From positions 146,063,379-146,127,378 of the forward strand of contig CP136063.1 of the NCBI GenBank assembly GCA_032622095.1: a DNA stretch of 64,000 bases, given 5' to 3'. The notes below the pieces were generated by a model that was not told the origin of the DNA, made no database searches, and saw only the letters and a program-made list of their open reading frames with translations. Made by a program: the position numbers and the translations under genes. The stretch is from Siphonodentalium dalli (lineage: Eukaryota > Mollusca > Scaphopoda > Gadilida > Siphonodentaliidae). Positions within the stretch are counted from its first letter, which is position 1. The number at the start of each line of letters is the position of its first letter. This document shows positions 30,881-43,402 of this stretch, in pieces.

Positions 30881-32120
30881 TTAATTCCTATCAATAATCT
30901 TACAACCCAACTTCACAAAGATTGCAAACTGCTTTAGAACATTCGGGTCAGCACTCGTGAGTAATTTCACTAATTTAGTTTCAGTTGGTTCCGTATGGTA
31001 AGTTTTGGGCAAATATTTTCGTCTTAAATGTGTGAGTTCCGTGCATTCTAGTGCAAAGTGTAATTCGTCGCCTATCGCCGTCTTGCATTGCTGGCAGAAA
31101 TTTGTATTCTTATTTTTCTTGTTTTTTCTTTTTGGCTTTACCCCACCTTACCCTTTCAATCTGCAGTCTATGATTAGCCGTGCGTATCTTAACAATATAT
31201 GTCATCAAACTGTTTGTCGTAATAGTCATATATGCTTCCATTCCGAAATTCTTTTTAAACAGCCCATAGAACTTTCCGCGATCTGATGACTCAATCGTGT
31301 TCTTCCATTGTTCAACAAATTTTGTTCTACGAACTTCCATGAATATATTCAACTCTAGTTTACTTAAAGAGTGTTGCGAGTCCCAGAGGGACCCCCACCC
31401 TAGACAGGACAGCGTACTTCTGACACATGTGATCCATTTGATCGTCTTACCATTCAAATAGGAACTTTGTTCGATGAAATAGAGAAGTTTATATAACTTT
31501 TGCGCTAATATTGAGCAATCACCTTTCACTAATCGCGACCAAAACCCAAGCATTCTCTTTTTCACTGAAATCGACAAGGGGTACCTTCCAGTTTCCCCGT
31601 AAACCATATAGTTTGGTGTACTCGACTTCATGTGTAAGACATATTTCATAAACTTTAAATGAACCCCTTCTATGCATTCGAAATTCTCGAACCCCCAAAC
31701 TTCGCTACCATACAAAAGTATTGGTTCAATTGTACTATCAAAAAGTCGAAAAGCAACAGCAGGACCTAAGTTAAGGTTCCCGATTCGCTGTAGTAGACCA
31801 AACATTGCTCTAGTACTAATGTTTGCATACGTTTTATGGATCTGCAAAACCTTCCGTTGGTATAGAAATGTATTCCTAAATAACAACAGTTATCTACTAT
31901 TTCAATATTTTCCCCATTGAGTTCAAATTTCATGGTATCAATGTCATTCGCTTTGCGATTATAAAATATAAGCATTTTTGTCTTATCTACGTTTATTGAT
32001 AAATTCCACGCATCAGTGTAATCACTGTAAGCACTAAGAGCTCTTCGCATTTCCTCTGGGCTTTCTGAGATCAAAACCGTGTCATCTGCATACAAAATAC
32101 ATAATATGCGTAAGTAGTCA
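30881..32120 (-). pseudogene. Non-LTR retrotransposon (LINE), 3' part: end of reverse transcriptase to zinc-knuckle tail
   Basis: On the minus strand this part begins with LRILCILYADDTVLISESPE (the catalytic YADD box), then SINVDKTKMLIF, the thumb region ILLYGSEVWGFE, and, after a frame change, a C-terminal FCQQCKTAIGDELHFALEC, a Cys/His motif typical of LINE C-termini. The stop is a TAA at 30881-30883. At least two frame changes are present (31770-31890 overlap, about 31105). It was contiguous with 33669-35275 before a MITE inserted. Clade unassigned. Confidence 0.85.
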
Positions 32121-33668
32121 GGCCAAATAAAAAAGATAATATGTTTCCGATAACGGAGAGAAAAAAATTAGGGTAGGTAGGTAGGGAAATGTTTTTTTTT
32201 TATTATTTTTTGATATTTTTTTCCAGCTGCAGAAATATTGAACTACCTCGACCGAAATGACATAAAATGCCTACTTGTGTTGTAGGGAAAGTATTACTTG
32301 TGGAAATATACATTAACATTGAACAAGATATCAAACTTGCTGTTATTCTTAATAGTGTGTTTCAGTATTCACATACTGATTTTGGCCATAAACTCAGAGG
32401 GATGGGGCTCGGAATTTATGTCCGAAAATATTATAGAACCTATATATTTGAATTGTTCATATGGGATATTCTGCCTGATTGTTGAAGATGTCAGTTGGGC
32501 TGAAGGGGGTCACTCACCAAATAAAAGTGCTGTTCAAAGGGTATTTTACGGTACACAGGTTTTGAAAATCTGCTGAAGAGTACACAGGGTTTGTGATCAG
32601 CACTAATGCAGTTACTTTAAGTGTGTTCCCGAAAGTCTGGCAGCCACCAGCAGTTCGTCTTCAGTTAATTTTAAATTTCCTTGCAACCTATACAAAGATC
32701 CTCTAACAGAAATCATGACAAGACACGAATATACTGTTCAGCACATTTTCAAAACCTGTGTAGCATTAGTTGGTGTCAATTATAAAAGCAAGTTTATCAA
32801 AACAAAACATTTATTTTGAACAAAATAATATATTAAAGGGGTACTGTACCCTGAATCCGGTTATTTGTAGGACTATCTCCTTGTATACTCAACAGAATAT
32901 ATGCAATAAATGAATGAATTTGAGGCATGTATTAATGCCAAATACACTTATGTGCTCTATGAATGGTGCAAACAACATGGTAAGTATATTGAAAATGAAT
33001 TTATGACTCCAGTCATATAAATTACCATGTTGTTTGCATCGTTCTCATAGAACACATCAGTGTATTTGGCACTAATCCATGGCTCAAATGCATTAATTTG
33101 CTGCATATATTCTCTTGAGTATAAAAGGAGATGGTCCCACAATTGGCAGATTCAGTACCCCTTTAGATAGCACCCAGCATTTTTAAATGTGTGCAAAAGA
33201 AACATGGTGGGTGAAGCAATGAAGTGTACCAGTAAAATGTTGTTTGAATATTAAGTGTCAAACGAAATGGAAATGTACATTTCTCATGCTGTCAAGAAAA
33301 TAATAAATGGGCATGCATGTTTATTTGGAACTCATGAATATGTTCCATAAGTCCCAAACAAGGCATAATGGTAAAGCAGGCATGAGATCCACTCTCTTGA
33401 AATTAAAATTGCAAGATTCATGCCTATCAATCCACAACCCATCACACACCTGTGGCTTTTGAGACAACTGTCACACTTCATGTCACTTATCACAGGCTTA
33501 TGTTAGAAACCATGTGTTTTGCACCTAATGATTATCAATATTTATGAGCATTGGCGGTAAAAACATTAAAAAAAACATTTCTCAAAATATCAATAAAAAG
33601 ATTAGGGTCGGCGGGTTATTTTTAGGGTCGGTCGATGTACGGAAACATATTATCTTTTTTATTTGGCC
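32121..33668. mobile_element. GGCCAAA-type DNA element, 1.55 kb, inserted in the LINE
   Basis: Perfect 29-bp inverted ends start GGCCAAATAAAAAAGATAAT. Inside each end are GGGTAGG/GGGTCGG-rich and A-rich segments. It splits the LINE reverse transcriptase just before the YADD box. No transposase is seen, so it is non-autonomous. A related element with similar ends lies at 39461-40625. It contains the nested MITE at 32833-33165. Confidence 0.85.
32833..33165. mobile_element. TTAA-flanked foldback MITE, family 1 copy 2, nested
   Basis: The ends TTAAAGGGGTACTGTACCCT and (inverted) CTAAAGGGGTACTGAATCTG match the family at 12920 and 41526. The whole element is a long hairpin: ACTCAACAGAATATATGCA, CCAAATACACTTATGTGCTC and AAACAACATGGTAA each pair with inverted copies after the centre at about 33000. 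Confidence 0.8.
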
Positions 33669-35275
33669 CCACCGAATTGAGCAAAAAATGTTTCATCAAC
33701 AAATGGTAAACCTTCTATACAGCAATCTTTTAAGAAGTCTTCTAGATCGTTGACAAACACCGAAAAGAGCAGAGGCGAAAGACATTCGCCCTGCCTTACG
33801 CCGATATTACACGCGAAAAAATCGGATACTGAGCTTCCTATCTTCACACATGTGTTTATTCCGTTGCACATACTTCGAATAACTTGGAAAAACTTGCCAC
33901 CAATTCTATTCTTAACAAGTTTCATCATCAACCCTTCCCTCCATACCGTATCAAATGCTTTTTTCAAATCGATAAATGCGCAGTAGAGTCTTTTATTTCT
34001 AGTTAGATAAATTTCTATGAGAGCATATAAAATAAAAATGTTATCACATGTAGAGTGATGTTCCCTGAAACCACTTTGGCAGTCTTTTATCATACATGTA
34101 CGGTCTGCAAACGCCTTAAGTCGGTTGTTCATTATACCAGTGAATACCTTGCTTACACAGCTTAAGAGTGTGATTCCGCGATAAGAGTCCGCTTTACTCA
34201 CATCACCTTTCTTTTTGTATATTGGTAGAATAGACCCATGGGTCCAGCTATCCGGATATATTCCCGTATCGAAAATTGTATTGAATAGCTTTATATAGAC
34301 AGGCAACATTATATATCTCGTTTCTTTAATGTATTCATTTAACACTTCGTCCACGCCAGGGGCTTTTCCATTTTTCATATTTTGAATTACTTTTAGAATC
34401 TCCTCTTTCTCAATAGGCGTATCTAAACCTTCGTCGGGACATTCGGTCAATATAAAGGCATCTATATGCAAGTTTAATGTCGATTCGTTATCTCCAGATT
34501 CGTTCAAAGTTTTGAAGTGGTTAACCGTTATAAAATTCATCTGGAGGGACTTTAAGTTCAGTGTCATTACCCCCTTTACACGAGTACTCGTTTAAAGTTT
34601 TCCAAAAGTCCTTTGACGATGATAGCCTAAGCAACTTCTCAGAAACTTGATCGCCTAACCTTGAAATTTTCATATTCATAGTTTTTCGGTAATCTCTCTC
34701 CGCCTTCCGCATATTCACCCTGTTGTGTTCATTCCTAATCCGATGGTATTTCGATTTCATCTTTTTAAAGTATTTTCTGCGCTCGCGACATTCGGTGTCA
34801 AACCATGGCCTATTACCCTTCGATCGGTTATTTTTATTCTTTTTCCTACCCATCGTCATTTCTGCTGCTCGCACAAATATATTGTTAATTTTCTCGCATG
34901 TTTCGTTTATGTCAATAATGTTCTCGGTTGTGCTTGTATCTGATAAGTTAAAATTTCTACCAATTCTTCCGCATATACTGCATTGAAATTCTGAAGATAT
35001 GCGCCCACATTTTCCGCACCGAATTGCTTTATTTTTGACAGTAGTTTGTTTTTATATTCGCATGATTTGTCTACATTTTGTTTATCGCGTCTGGTAGTCA
35101 AAATAATTCGAACCGGACTATGGCAGTCGGAGAATAAAGATGAAAATCGGAGAACGTCAAAATTGTCAATAATCGGTAACAAGAGGTGCGATCCAATCAT
35201 ATAGTCTACCACGCTAGCGTTACGACAGGTTAACTTCCCAAACTGTAGATTATATGCTGTGCGCATGCACATAAA
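33669..35275 (-). pseudogene. Non-LTR retrotransposon (LINE), 5'-truncated: endonuclease end and reverse transcriptase
   Basis: It begins inside the AP-endonuclease domain (KLTCRNASVVDYMIGSHLLL, then FSDCHSPVRI) at about 35275, consistent with usual 5' truncation. A linker with basic segments follows (KKYFKKMKSKYHRIRNEHNR), then the reverse transcriptase: NGKAPGVDEVLNEYIK, DSYRGITLLSCVSKVF, FIDLKKAFDTVWREGL and GVRQGECLSPLLFSVFVNDL. Frame changes occur near 34900 and 34540. It ends at the GGCCAAA insertion. Confidence 0.9.
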
Positions 35276-35578
35276 TTTCTACCCGATACTAGTGGCCAAC
35301 TATTCCATACACACCATGGGTACGGTACTGCTGACATACATGTATGTGGGGCCATTCACATATAAATCAGTGAGTCTGGCATGTATGTGTATGTATATCA
35401 ATTTTCTTTCATTCAAATCATGACGGCTTTTTATTGGGACTGGGATATTGGCGAATATCAGGTCATGTGACTCTGTTATTCTAAATAGAATTTCTAACTA
35501 CCGTCTACCGGGTGTTCTTCAGGTCTTTGAGCTAATAGAATACCCATAGATATTTGCCATCTATAAGGACATGCATTG

Positions 35579-35715
35579 AAATAGTGTGTCTTATCATTTG
35601 CAGAATGAGGTCCCCAGAGTATGAATTTAGTAACACTACCCCACACAGCAGGCTAGCTTTACTAAAATTCACCCTCTGTGGACCTCATCCTCATCTTCTG
35701 GGAAGTATCATCTAG
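35579..35715. repeat. Single block of the TTTGCAGAATGAGGTCCCC repeat
   Basis: CATTTGCAGAATGAGGTCCC and ATCTTCTGGGAAGTATCATC match the left end of the hairpin element at 58014-58412. Confidence 0.6.
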
Positions 35716-35964
35716 TCTGATAGTTGTCAAATTACCAGGTTGCTCTGCATTGAATAAGATTGCATTGATATTTGCCGACCACTCATGGCATATGTGTTTC
35801 CCCAGACATTGGGACATCAAAGACAACAATCTGACTTTGAATACGCTTAATTTCGACCGTATATCTCCTTGAGTGATAAAGTTTTGGGCAAACTTGATCA
35901 AGTAAACATGTTTAAAAGGTACTGTTGGCAGCCTCGCACTGATTAAGGGCCCGATTACATTAGT

Positions 35965-36560
35965 TTTTAGCTCAACTTTACTTTGTAAAGTTTGAGCTAT
36001 AGCCGTGGGTTGGTGTCTGTTGTCCATCAACAATTTCCTTTGGCTCACCCAACAGGCCACATCCCTCATCCGATCATCACCAACTTTATATGGATCTTTG
36101 GTGTGAGCCATCAATTTTTTCCAAAATTCGTTCAAAAAACAAATGGCAGCCATTTTGAATTACAAATTTGAATCCGTTGGCACACCCTGCAGCCCGCATA
36201 TATTGGAGAAATGTTTTGAAAATTTACAGTCAGTTTAGGATCACCTCTAGATGGAAGCTATCAAATTTTAGCGAATTTCGATGAAAAAAAACATGGCTGC
36301 CGGCACTGCAGCCATCTTGGATTTTACTCTTTGCATGACTAATTCCTTTCGCTCACCCCACAGGCCACATCCCTCATCCGTTCATCACCAAACTTCATAT
36401 GGTTCTTCGGGGGTGATATCTGGATGGGAATCATCAATTATTTCTGAAATTCGTTAAAAAACATGGCTGCCCACAGCCATCTTGGATTTTACTCTTTGCA
36501 TGATTAAATCCTTCAGCACATCCTACAAACCACATCCCTCATCCGATCATCACCAGACTT
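35965..36560. repeat. AGCTCAACTT-type tandem repeat, copy 1
   Basis: It starts with a short hairpin (AGCTCAACTTTACTTTGTAA, AGTTTGAGCTATAGCCGTGG) and continues with about three ~170-bp units containing CCACATCCCTCATCCGATCA and ATGGCTGCC...GCAGCCATCTTGGATTTTAC. Related copies are at 38785-39460 and 47320-47900. Confidence 0.7.
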
Positions 36561-37700
36561 TATATGGATCTCTCTGTCCTTTTATACGAAAACAATATAT
36601 GTACAGTCTAACACGCACAATATCTTCATAATTGAATATCCTGTCCAACACGCACAATTGAGAATATTTACATTATGTACACATTATGTCCATTGGCATT
36701 TACTCAAACTTTTCATAACAGAATAGCAAACAATCATTCCAAAATAATTTATTTTATGTTTAATCAGTTTATCACCTAATAATGTATCCAAAATAAAGTA
36801 GTAAATATTTATATTTCTGCTTATTTCAAACAATGTGTTCTCTGAAATGGTACAGTCGATGTGGTTAGAATTTTCGATAATCTTAGTTGATTGCTACTTA
36901 TTTCTAGTGGAGATAATGTTCGGATACTAACTTATCGGTTATATTCACTGAAGTAAATCCACAATATGTCTTTAAATGTGGCCCAATGTTGACTGAAATT
37001 GCAGTGTACAATGTATACATGCTATTTGTCGTGACTTCGGGGTCTAATGTGTTGAGTACTGAGTAATGGTCTGGAAACCATATTCCCCAAAATACATGTA
37101 ACCAAGAATTTAAATGCGAGTAAATTGAGTGAATTAGATTTAACCCTTTCATGGCGGGAGCTGCGCTGGTGCAGCATTAACTATCCTGTACCAGTGCATT
37201 CTCTTATATATACGAGTCTCATATTGATCTGAAATGGCAATACTGTTGCAATATCGTTGCAAAATTACCTAGGTAAGATCAGTTTTCCTTGGCCAATTTC
37301 TTCCACCTAGACAAAATATTGCCTCCAGGCATCTCTTCATCAAGTCCCAGTGTTGCCTAAAAAGCACCAGCACACCTGTCCCAAGTTACCACAATTTAAA
37401 CATATTATATTGCCAACATTTTTGTTTAAAAAATCAATAAAAATTAAGTTTTATTTCTAGATACCGGTACCATATACATTGGCTGAACATCTTAGAATAT
37501 ATATATATTCGTACATTTGGCTATATTTAATGGATTTTGTTGTCGCCAACTGAGATGTTGGATTGACTGAAATATTTATGATTATACTGTTTAATGAAGT
37601 GCTCCAACTCTACAATATAGAGAAATACAATATTGGTACCAATACTACATGTAGTACTTTGTTTTGACTTACCAGTAATTTATAAAATATTTATTTTCAG

Positions 37701-37741
37701 GCAAGAACCTGTACAACAACGAACATGTGGCTATTAAGTTG
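37701..37741 (+). CDS. CSNK1G: Casein kinase 1 gamma, exon 2
   Basis: A 41-bp exon between TTATTTTCAG and GTGAGT encodes GKNLYNNEHVAIKL, including the ATP-contacting lysine of VAIK. It starts in phase 1 (completing the glycine begun in exon 1) and ends on a codon boundary. Confidence 0.93.
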
Positions 37742-38379
37742 GTGAGTAATTTATTTTCAATCAGATGCATGTTACACCAGTACGGTATGTATTAGGCTCC
37801 TTGTGTGCAATATCGATTTGCCAGTCATATTTCAAATAAGAGTGAGTATGATCAGCGAATTGTGTACTAACTGCTTCCCTTCATGCTTAACCGTTACTTT
37901 ACTAAATACTCATTGACGAGTAGTTCTCTTAAAATACATAATCCGATACATGTATTTATAAATTTATGCTTTTTCAGTAGTAAGCTTTTTCAACAAGATA
38001 GGAGTTTAAAAGTTCATGATTGCAGTCTTAAAACATTGTTGCACTAACATGAACTTGAAAATCCCAAGAGATGGTGCTACTCACATAAATAAACATTTAT
38101 ATTGGCACATGTACCGTAACCGGTACTATTATCAGAATTGCTGAGCATTTAATTACCGCAAACCTGAAAAGTGTACACTTCACCACTGTGGTTTCAATTT
38201 TGCCATTGTGATTGAATGGAAATACACCATGGCTACATGTACATCATCATTTCGCAATTAGATTACAAATATGGATACTTATACATTACTTACCATTATG
38301 ATATTCTGCACCTGACAATGTCACTGATTCTGCTGTCTCCTAAGTACTACATGACAATGACATTTGGTGATGTTTTCAG

Positions 38380-38449
38380 GAACCAATGAAATCCAGAGCT
38401 CCACAATTACACTTGGAGTACACATTTTACAAGAAACTTGGGCAGGCTG
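38380..38449 (+). CDS. CSNK1G: Casein kinase 1 gamma, exon 3
   Basis: A 70-bp exon (acceptor TGTTTTCAG, donor GTGAGT) encodes EPMKSRAPQLHLEYTFYKKL then GQA, the helix C region; the glutamate of HLEY pairs with the exon 2 lysine. It ends in phase 1. Confidence 0.93.
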
Positions 38450-38784
38450 GTGAGTAAAATTTTCTTATATCTTATATTCTTATACATTTGTACGATAGAA
38501 TTAGTTGCTTTTCACCAACAATGCACAAAAAATGACTATCTAGGTGGGTTTTGATTCTGTATCATGGATCGCTGTGCACCACAGTATATTGAACAAAAAC
38601 ATAAATTTATTGCAAAAAATGTTCCTAAAAACTTTTGAGAAATTGGTTGTGTTGTACTTTGTACGATCACGTCCAGACTTGTTTTGATACAATTCATCAT
38701 TGATGATGTAAATCTTCGGAGGGATGCATGTGACGTCATTTGTGCAGTGTCTGATTTTTATTAGTGTCAAAAAGTGCATCTTTT

Positions 38785-39460
38785 AGCTCAACTTGCCAAA
38801 GTCAAGTTGGAGCTATTGCCATGGGTTGGTGTCGGTCGTCCATCTTTGTGCTTCCATCAACAATTTCTGTTAGCACACCCTACAGGTCAGATCTCTCATC
38901 TGATCATCACCATACTTCATATGTATGAATTTTCATTAAAAAACATGGCTGCCAGCAGCCATTTTAGATTTAAAATTTGAATCCATTGGCACACCCTGCA
39001 GCCCACATTTATTGGAGAATTGTTGAAAATTTACTGGCATGTTTTGGATCACCTTGATGGAAGCTATCAAATTTGAATGATTTTCGATGAAAAACATGGC
39101 CACCGGCAGACATTGGATTTTAATCTTTGAATAACCAAATCCTTTGGTACACCCTACAAACCACATCCCTCATCCGATCAACACCAAACTACGTATCGTT
39201 CTTTGGGGTGACCTCTTAGATGGGAGCTTACCATTTTTTCCCCGTAACATGGCTGCCATTGACCGTCTTGGATGTTATTCTTTGTATGACTAAATCCTTC
39301 GACACACCCTGCAGGCCACCACCCTCATCTGATCATTACCAAACTTCATATGGATCTTCAGGTGAACTACGGCAGATGGGAGCCATTAATATTTCCCGAA
39401 ATTTGTTTAAAAACATAGCCACAGCAGCCATCTTTGATTTCAAATTTAAAAATGTGGTAA
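38785..39460. repeat. AGCTCAACTT-type tandem repeat, copy 2
   Basis: It begins AGCTCAACTTGCCAAAGTCA followed by AGTTGGAGCTATTGCCATGG, then four diverged ~150-bp units with CATCCCTCATCCGATCA-like and ATGGCTGCC words. It is interrupted by the element at 39461. Confidence 0.75.
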
Positions 39461-40625
39461 GGCCAAAAAAAAAAACATCTGTGTTTCCGGTTACCCGACC
39501 GACCTGCCGAAATGGGCCGACCTGGATTTTTTAATATTTTGTTTAATGCATGTAAACACATCTATATCGCTAAATATATACTATATACTATGTTTACATT
39601 AAGAAGCAATAATTTTAGATGGAATTTTCAAAAACAATTTACTTCTATTAAAATACATGTCCATTTCTGGTTGCAGATGAATCCCAATCTCACAAATAAA
39701 TCTGCAGCACGGTAATCTTGTTTGTTCAACTCCCATGTCTTGTGGGAAGAAGTCTTATCTGTTAGAGAGCAATATACATGTAGAAGACATTCTATATCAG
39801 AATTTAAAGTTCCTCTCCCCAGTCAATCAAGGATTCATAGTGTTCATGCATAGTTACTAGTATGTATACAGACAGTATAAAGGTGACTGCATGCCTACCA
39901 TATCAAACACCCTTCTGGGATGGGCACTAACAAGGCACATGAAATTATCTACTGGTTTGTTTGGGTGTATCAAACATACAAGCATGCATATGCCAGTGTG
40001 TATAAGGAACTTCAAAGTTGGGGGCAATTTGAATGGTGAGGTGTGGTACCTCAGTCAAGGTGTGGCCTGTGGTACAATTTTCAGTGTGGTGTGGGACTTT
40101 ATATTTCAATGCAATTGAGGGTTGTCTGAGGAACATTTACACCCTGTGCAATGTGTCTGAGGGGCATGTGATAAATCCTGCCAGTGGAGGCGTGTCTTAG
40201 GTCCTGAGATGTATGACCAAATATTTAAGTGAGGTTTGAATTAATATCATACAAGTTATGTTATTATAAAGTCATGGAAAAGCCTTATTATGATGTTTGT
40301 CTTGGGCCTGTTGATATGTCAATATTGTGCTCTGAGGAAGATGTGCCACCACATCTGAGAGAATAGTTACAAGAGAGCTGCATAGTTGAGTGCCTGGGAG
40401 GCATTTGTTTGTCCACATTGACAATACTTATCATATTATTGTGCTACATTAACTGTTTACATGGACAGCCTTAACACAAGTATGAAGAGTAAGCATTAAT
40501 GTACTTCTTAACTGTTCGGGGAAAAATAAAAAAATATTAATAACCAAAAAAAAAAAAATCCCTACCAACCTACCTGGAATTTTTTGGCACCGTAATAGGA
40601 AACAAATAAGTTTGTTTTTTTGGCC
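39461..40625. mobile_element. GGCCAAA-type DNA element, 1.17 kb
   Basis: The inverted ends GGCCAAAAAAAAAAACATCT...TGTTTCCGG and, inverted, GGCCAAAAAAACAAAC...TGTTTCC resemble those of 32121-33668, including inner TACCCGACCGACCTGCC and CTACCAACCTACCTGG blocks. Less well preserved than the other copy. Confidence 0.65.
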
Positions 40626-40948
40626 TAGCTACATTTATACATGTATGCATAGCATCATCACTGTCCAGAGCTTTGAACATAATCAGATACTCACAATGTC
40701 ATTTCTGCACACTCCTATGATATACCGCACACCAACTGCCCCAAAATCAAGGAACACCCGTCATTTGCACTCACTCACTGTTTTGTGGCTTGGATGATTC
40801 TTTGCACCATATAATAATTCTACCCCATATTATTTGGCCGTACGAATAGTTATGGCCGCTACGCCCCTGAAATGTATGCCCATATTCTTAGAAATGAATG
40901 GGATACAATTATCAAAAGCTTAATGTCTTACTTTCTTTATTTCTTCAG

Positions 40949-41097
40949 AAGGAATACCCCAAGTCTACTACTTTGGTCCATGTGGAAGATATAATGCTTT
41001 GGTGTTGGAACTTCTTGGTCCTAGTCTCGAAGATCTCTTTGACTTATGTGAAAGAAAATTCTCATTGAAAACTGTATCAATGGTTGCCATCCAATTG
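40949..41097 (+). CDS. CSNK1G: Casein kinase 1 gamma, exon 4
   Basis: A 149-bp exon (acceptor TTTCTTCAG, donor GTGAGT) encodes [20 protein letters not shown], then [14 protein letters not shown] and [13 protein letters not shown]. It contains the hinge and the casein kinase 1 signature GPSLEDLFD. Confidence 0.95.
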
Positions 41098-41525
41098 GTG
41101 AGTATGAGGAAAGGTGTTTTGTTGCACACACATCGGTTTATTTTTGCAAAATGTAACAAATTATTTTAAATACAGAAGGTTTAGAAATGAGCAATAAATA
41201 CAGGTCTTGTCGTTTACAAAAACAGTCCAATTTTGTTTACCCAAGTCTTAACGATGACAAAAAAGCCTTTACTATTATTATGTATGCTTTATAGTAGTCC
41301 GTGGGTCAAAACTTATTTTTTTTAAATTTGTTTTAAACCCTTCCAACAAAGATTTCTATATATCAAATTAAGATCATTATGACACATCCGATTTTGCCTG
41401 TTGCCCACTTCAGGAAGTGTCCCAGAATATATTTCTCAGGGAAGGCAACTTTTACCCCTAAAATAAAATTAAAATTTCCTTGAGTACAAGTGTCAGCACA
41501 TAAACTAATTACTGTGGTTATAAGC

Positions 41526-42164
41526 TTAAAGGGGTACTGTACGCCAATTTCAATAAATTCCCGGTAACAATTGCGATCTAATATCAATATTATATTTAAA
41601 AATAACGTATTTGAGTCGACGATGTCTACTGAAAACGTTCCGGTTAACAGGCTATCATCAAAGTCAAATTGAATTATTTAATATAAATGAATTTATGGCT
41701 GGAGTCATAAAATGGTGAATTATGCCATTACGAGTTACCGTTCTTGAAATCTCACATGTTGGGTCTTTTATCGACAGCCGTTTACTACGAACATTATTGA
41801 GTTGCGAACAAAACATGTTACATGCAAAAGGAAGTCCCGCTATAACCAATTCGGGGAAAAAAGAGAAGAAACAAGATTCATAAAGCGTCAAGTATTTTTA
41901 TAGGGGGTGAGATTGTTCGATGGAAGAGATTGCAGGCATCAATTGAACTTCCGGTTCATCCTGCAACCTGCGTCTTCTCCGGTGAAGGTCAAAAACATGG
42001 CGCGTAGTTTGAAATCGTAATATTTTTATTTCCATGATCAATATTTTCGTCGCTAAATTAGGTTTATACGAAACTCATATAACACGAACACAATCTAACT
42101 TGAAAGTTATGTCAATGGGAGTAAATAACAAAATTGCCTATCTCTGTGTACAGTACCCCTTTAA
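41526..42164. mobile_element. TTAA-flanked MITE, family 1 copy 3
   Basis: TTAAAGGGGTACTGTACGCC at the left and its inverted form TTAAAGGGGTACTGTACACA at the right, with TTAA on both sides. Its left part matches the inverted right part of the 12920-13522 copy (TTTCAATAAATTCCCGGTAA; TTTATGGCTGGAGTCATAAA). Confidence 0.8.
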
Positions 42165-42294
42165 CAAGATATTGTTTATATTAATTAGAAATCAATATAA
42201 AATGCACGAGAAACAAGACTGAAACCATTTATAAGATAGTTTGACATCAACTAATTGTTTTGTCACTAAACCACACAAAAAAAAGGTTGTAGAC

Positions 42295-43402
42295 CCATTA
42301 TAGTTGGGACAAAACTGGTATCTCCGGCAACATCGTGGGGTACATGGAGATTTGACACCTGGATGTCTCTTTTTTCAAAATTAACATCCAGGTATCAAAT
42401 ATCTATGTACCCTGATTAAACTCACTCCGTCGAATCTCTATGTACTCTGATTAGACTCACTCCGACGAATCAGGCATTTGCGGCTTGAATCAAATCAGGT
42501 CAAGGATTAAAATCCTAACAATAAGTTTTAAACAATTGGTTATTGCAGTGTACCGAGAGAAATTTTTCAACAACGGAAACTATGTATGTTTTATCTAGCA
42601 TATTTTTTACAAATTTATGTACATTGGAATTCCCGTACCGGTAAAACTCTTGAATCCTGACAGGGATAGGTATAACCCATATTACCTAGATTAGGAACTA
42701 TATACAATGGCCAGCATTCACATCTTGCCATTACCTTGTTTCAAATGCGCTGACATATACGGAAATGTAATTTTTGGTGCAAATTGTTCACATTTTCTTG
42801 GGCCGTTATATTTTTGTCGCTGAACTTCGGACGATTTTTTCGGAGACAAAAATATATGGTTCTAAGTAATGTAATTGTTCTGTTTCGTACAGTTTATGGA
42901 AAAGGATAGATTCGATGCTCAATAAAGGTGCGACAATGTGTCAATGATTCTGACCACCAGATCGTATTCACAGTACTGTGGCGATGGAACAGAAGTACTT
43001 TTCGCAAGTGGGATAACTCTATTACTCTATTGTGTTAATTTGTGAAGTTTGCCACCTGTTTGGGTATTGACTAGAGTCTTTACATGGCAATATGCATGTA
43101 TTTGCTTGATTCTGCTAATTTTCACGAAACGAAATGAGGAAATAAATGGTGTAACCAATATTCGAAATATAAACAAAATATAGACGGATTTCGAATCAAA
43201 TGTAAAATAAGTTGGATGATTTCAAAATCGATTCTTTGTATTGACCATATACCTAGTTTTGAAAAAAAAATATATATTCTCATTGTACAATCTATCATAT
43301 CCTAAATTGAATTTGCTATTTGCTATGTTATCAGATTGGCATCCTAGCTTCCCTGGCTGATTTTATTAATCACTCCAGTAGACAAATCCAATGGTGATTT
43401 GT
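42295..43402. other. No gene seen in this intron stretch
   Basis: There is a short local duplication around 42400-42480 (GAATCTCTATGTACTCTGAT, ACTCACTCCGACGAATC). Nothing else is recognised. Confidence 0.4.

Larger units (their letters stand above)
21907..37700 (+). other. Casein kinase 1 gamma intron 1, about 15.8 kb
   Basis: The intron runs from the donor at 21907 to the TTATTTTCAG acceptor ending at 37700. It holds most of the mobile elements listed separately, including a broken LINE on the opposite strand. An 81-codon minus frame at 23465-23710 is not recognised and I do not call it a gene. Confidence 0.7.
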
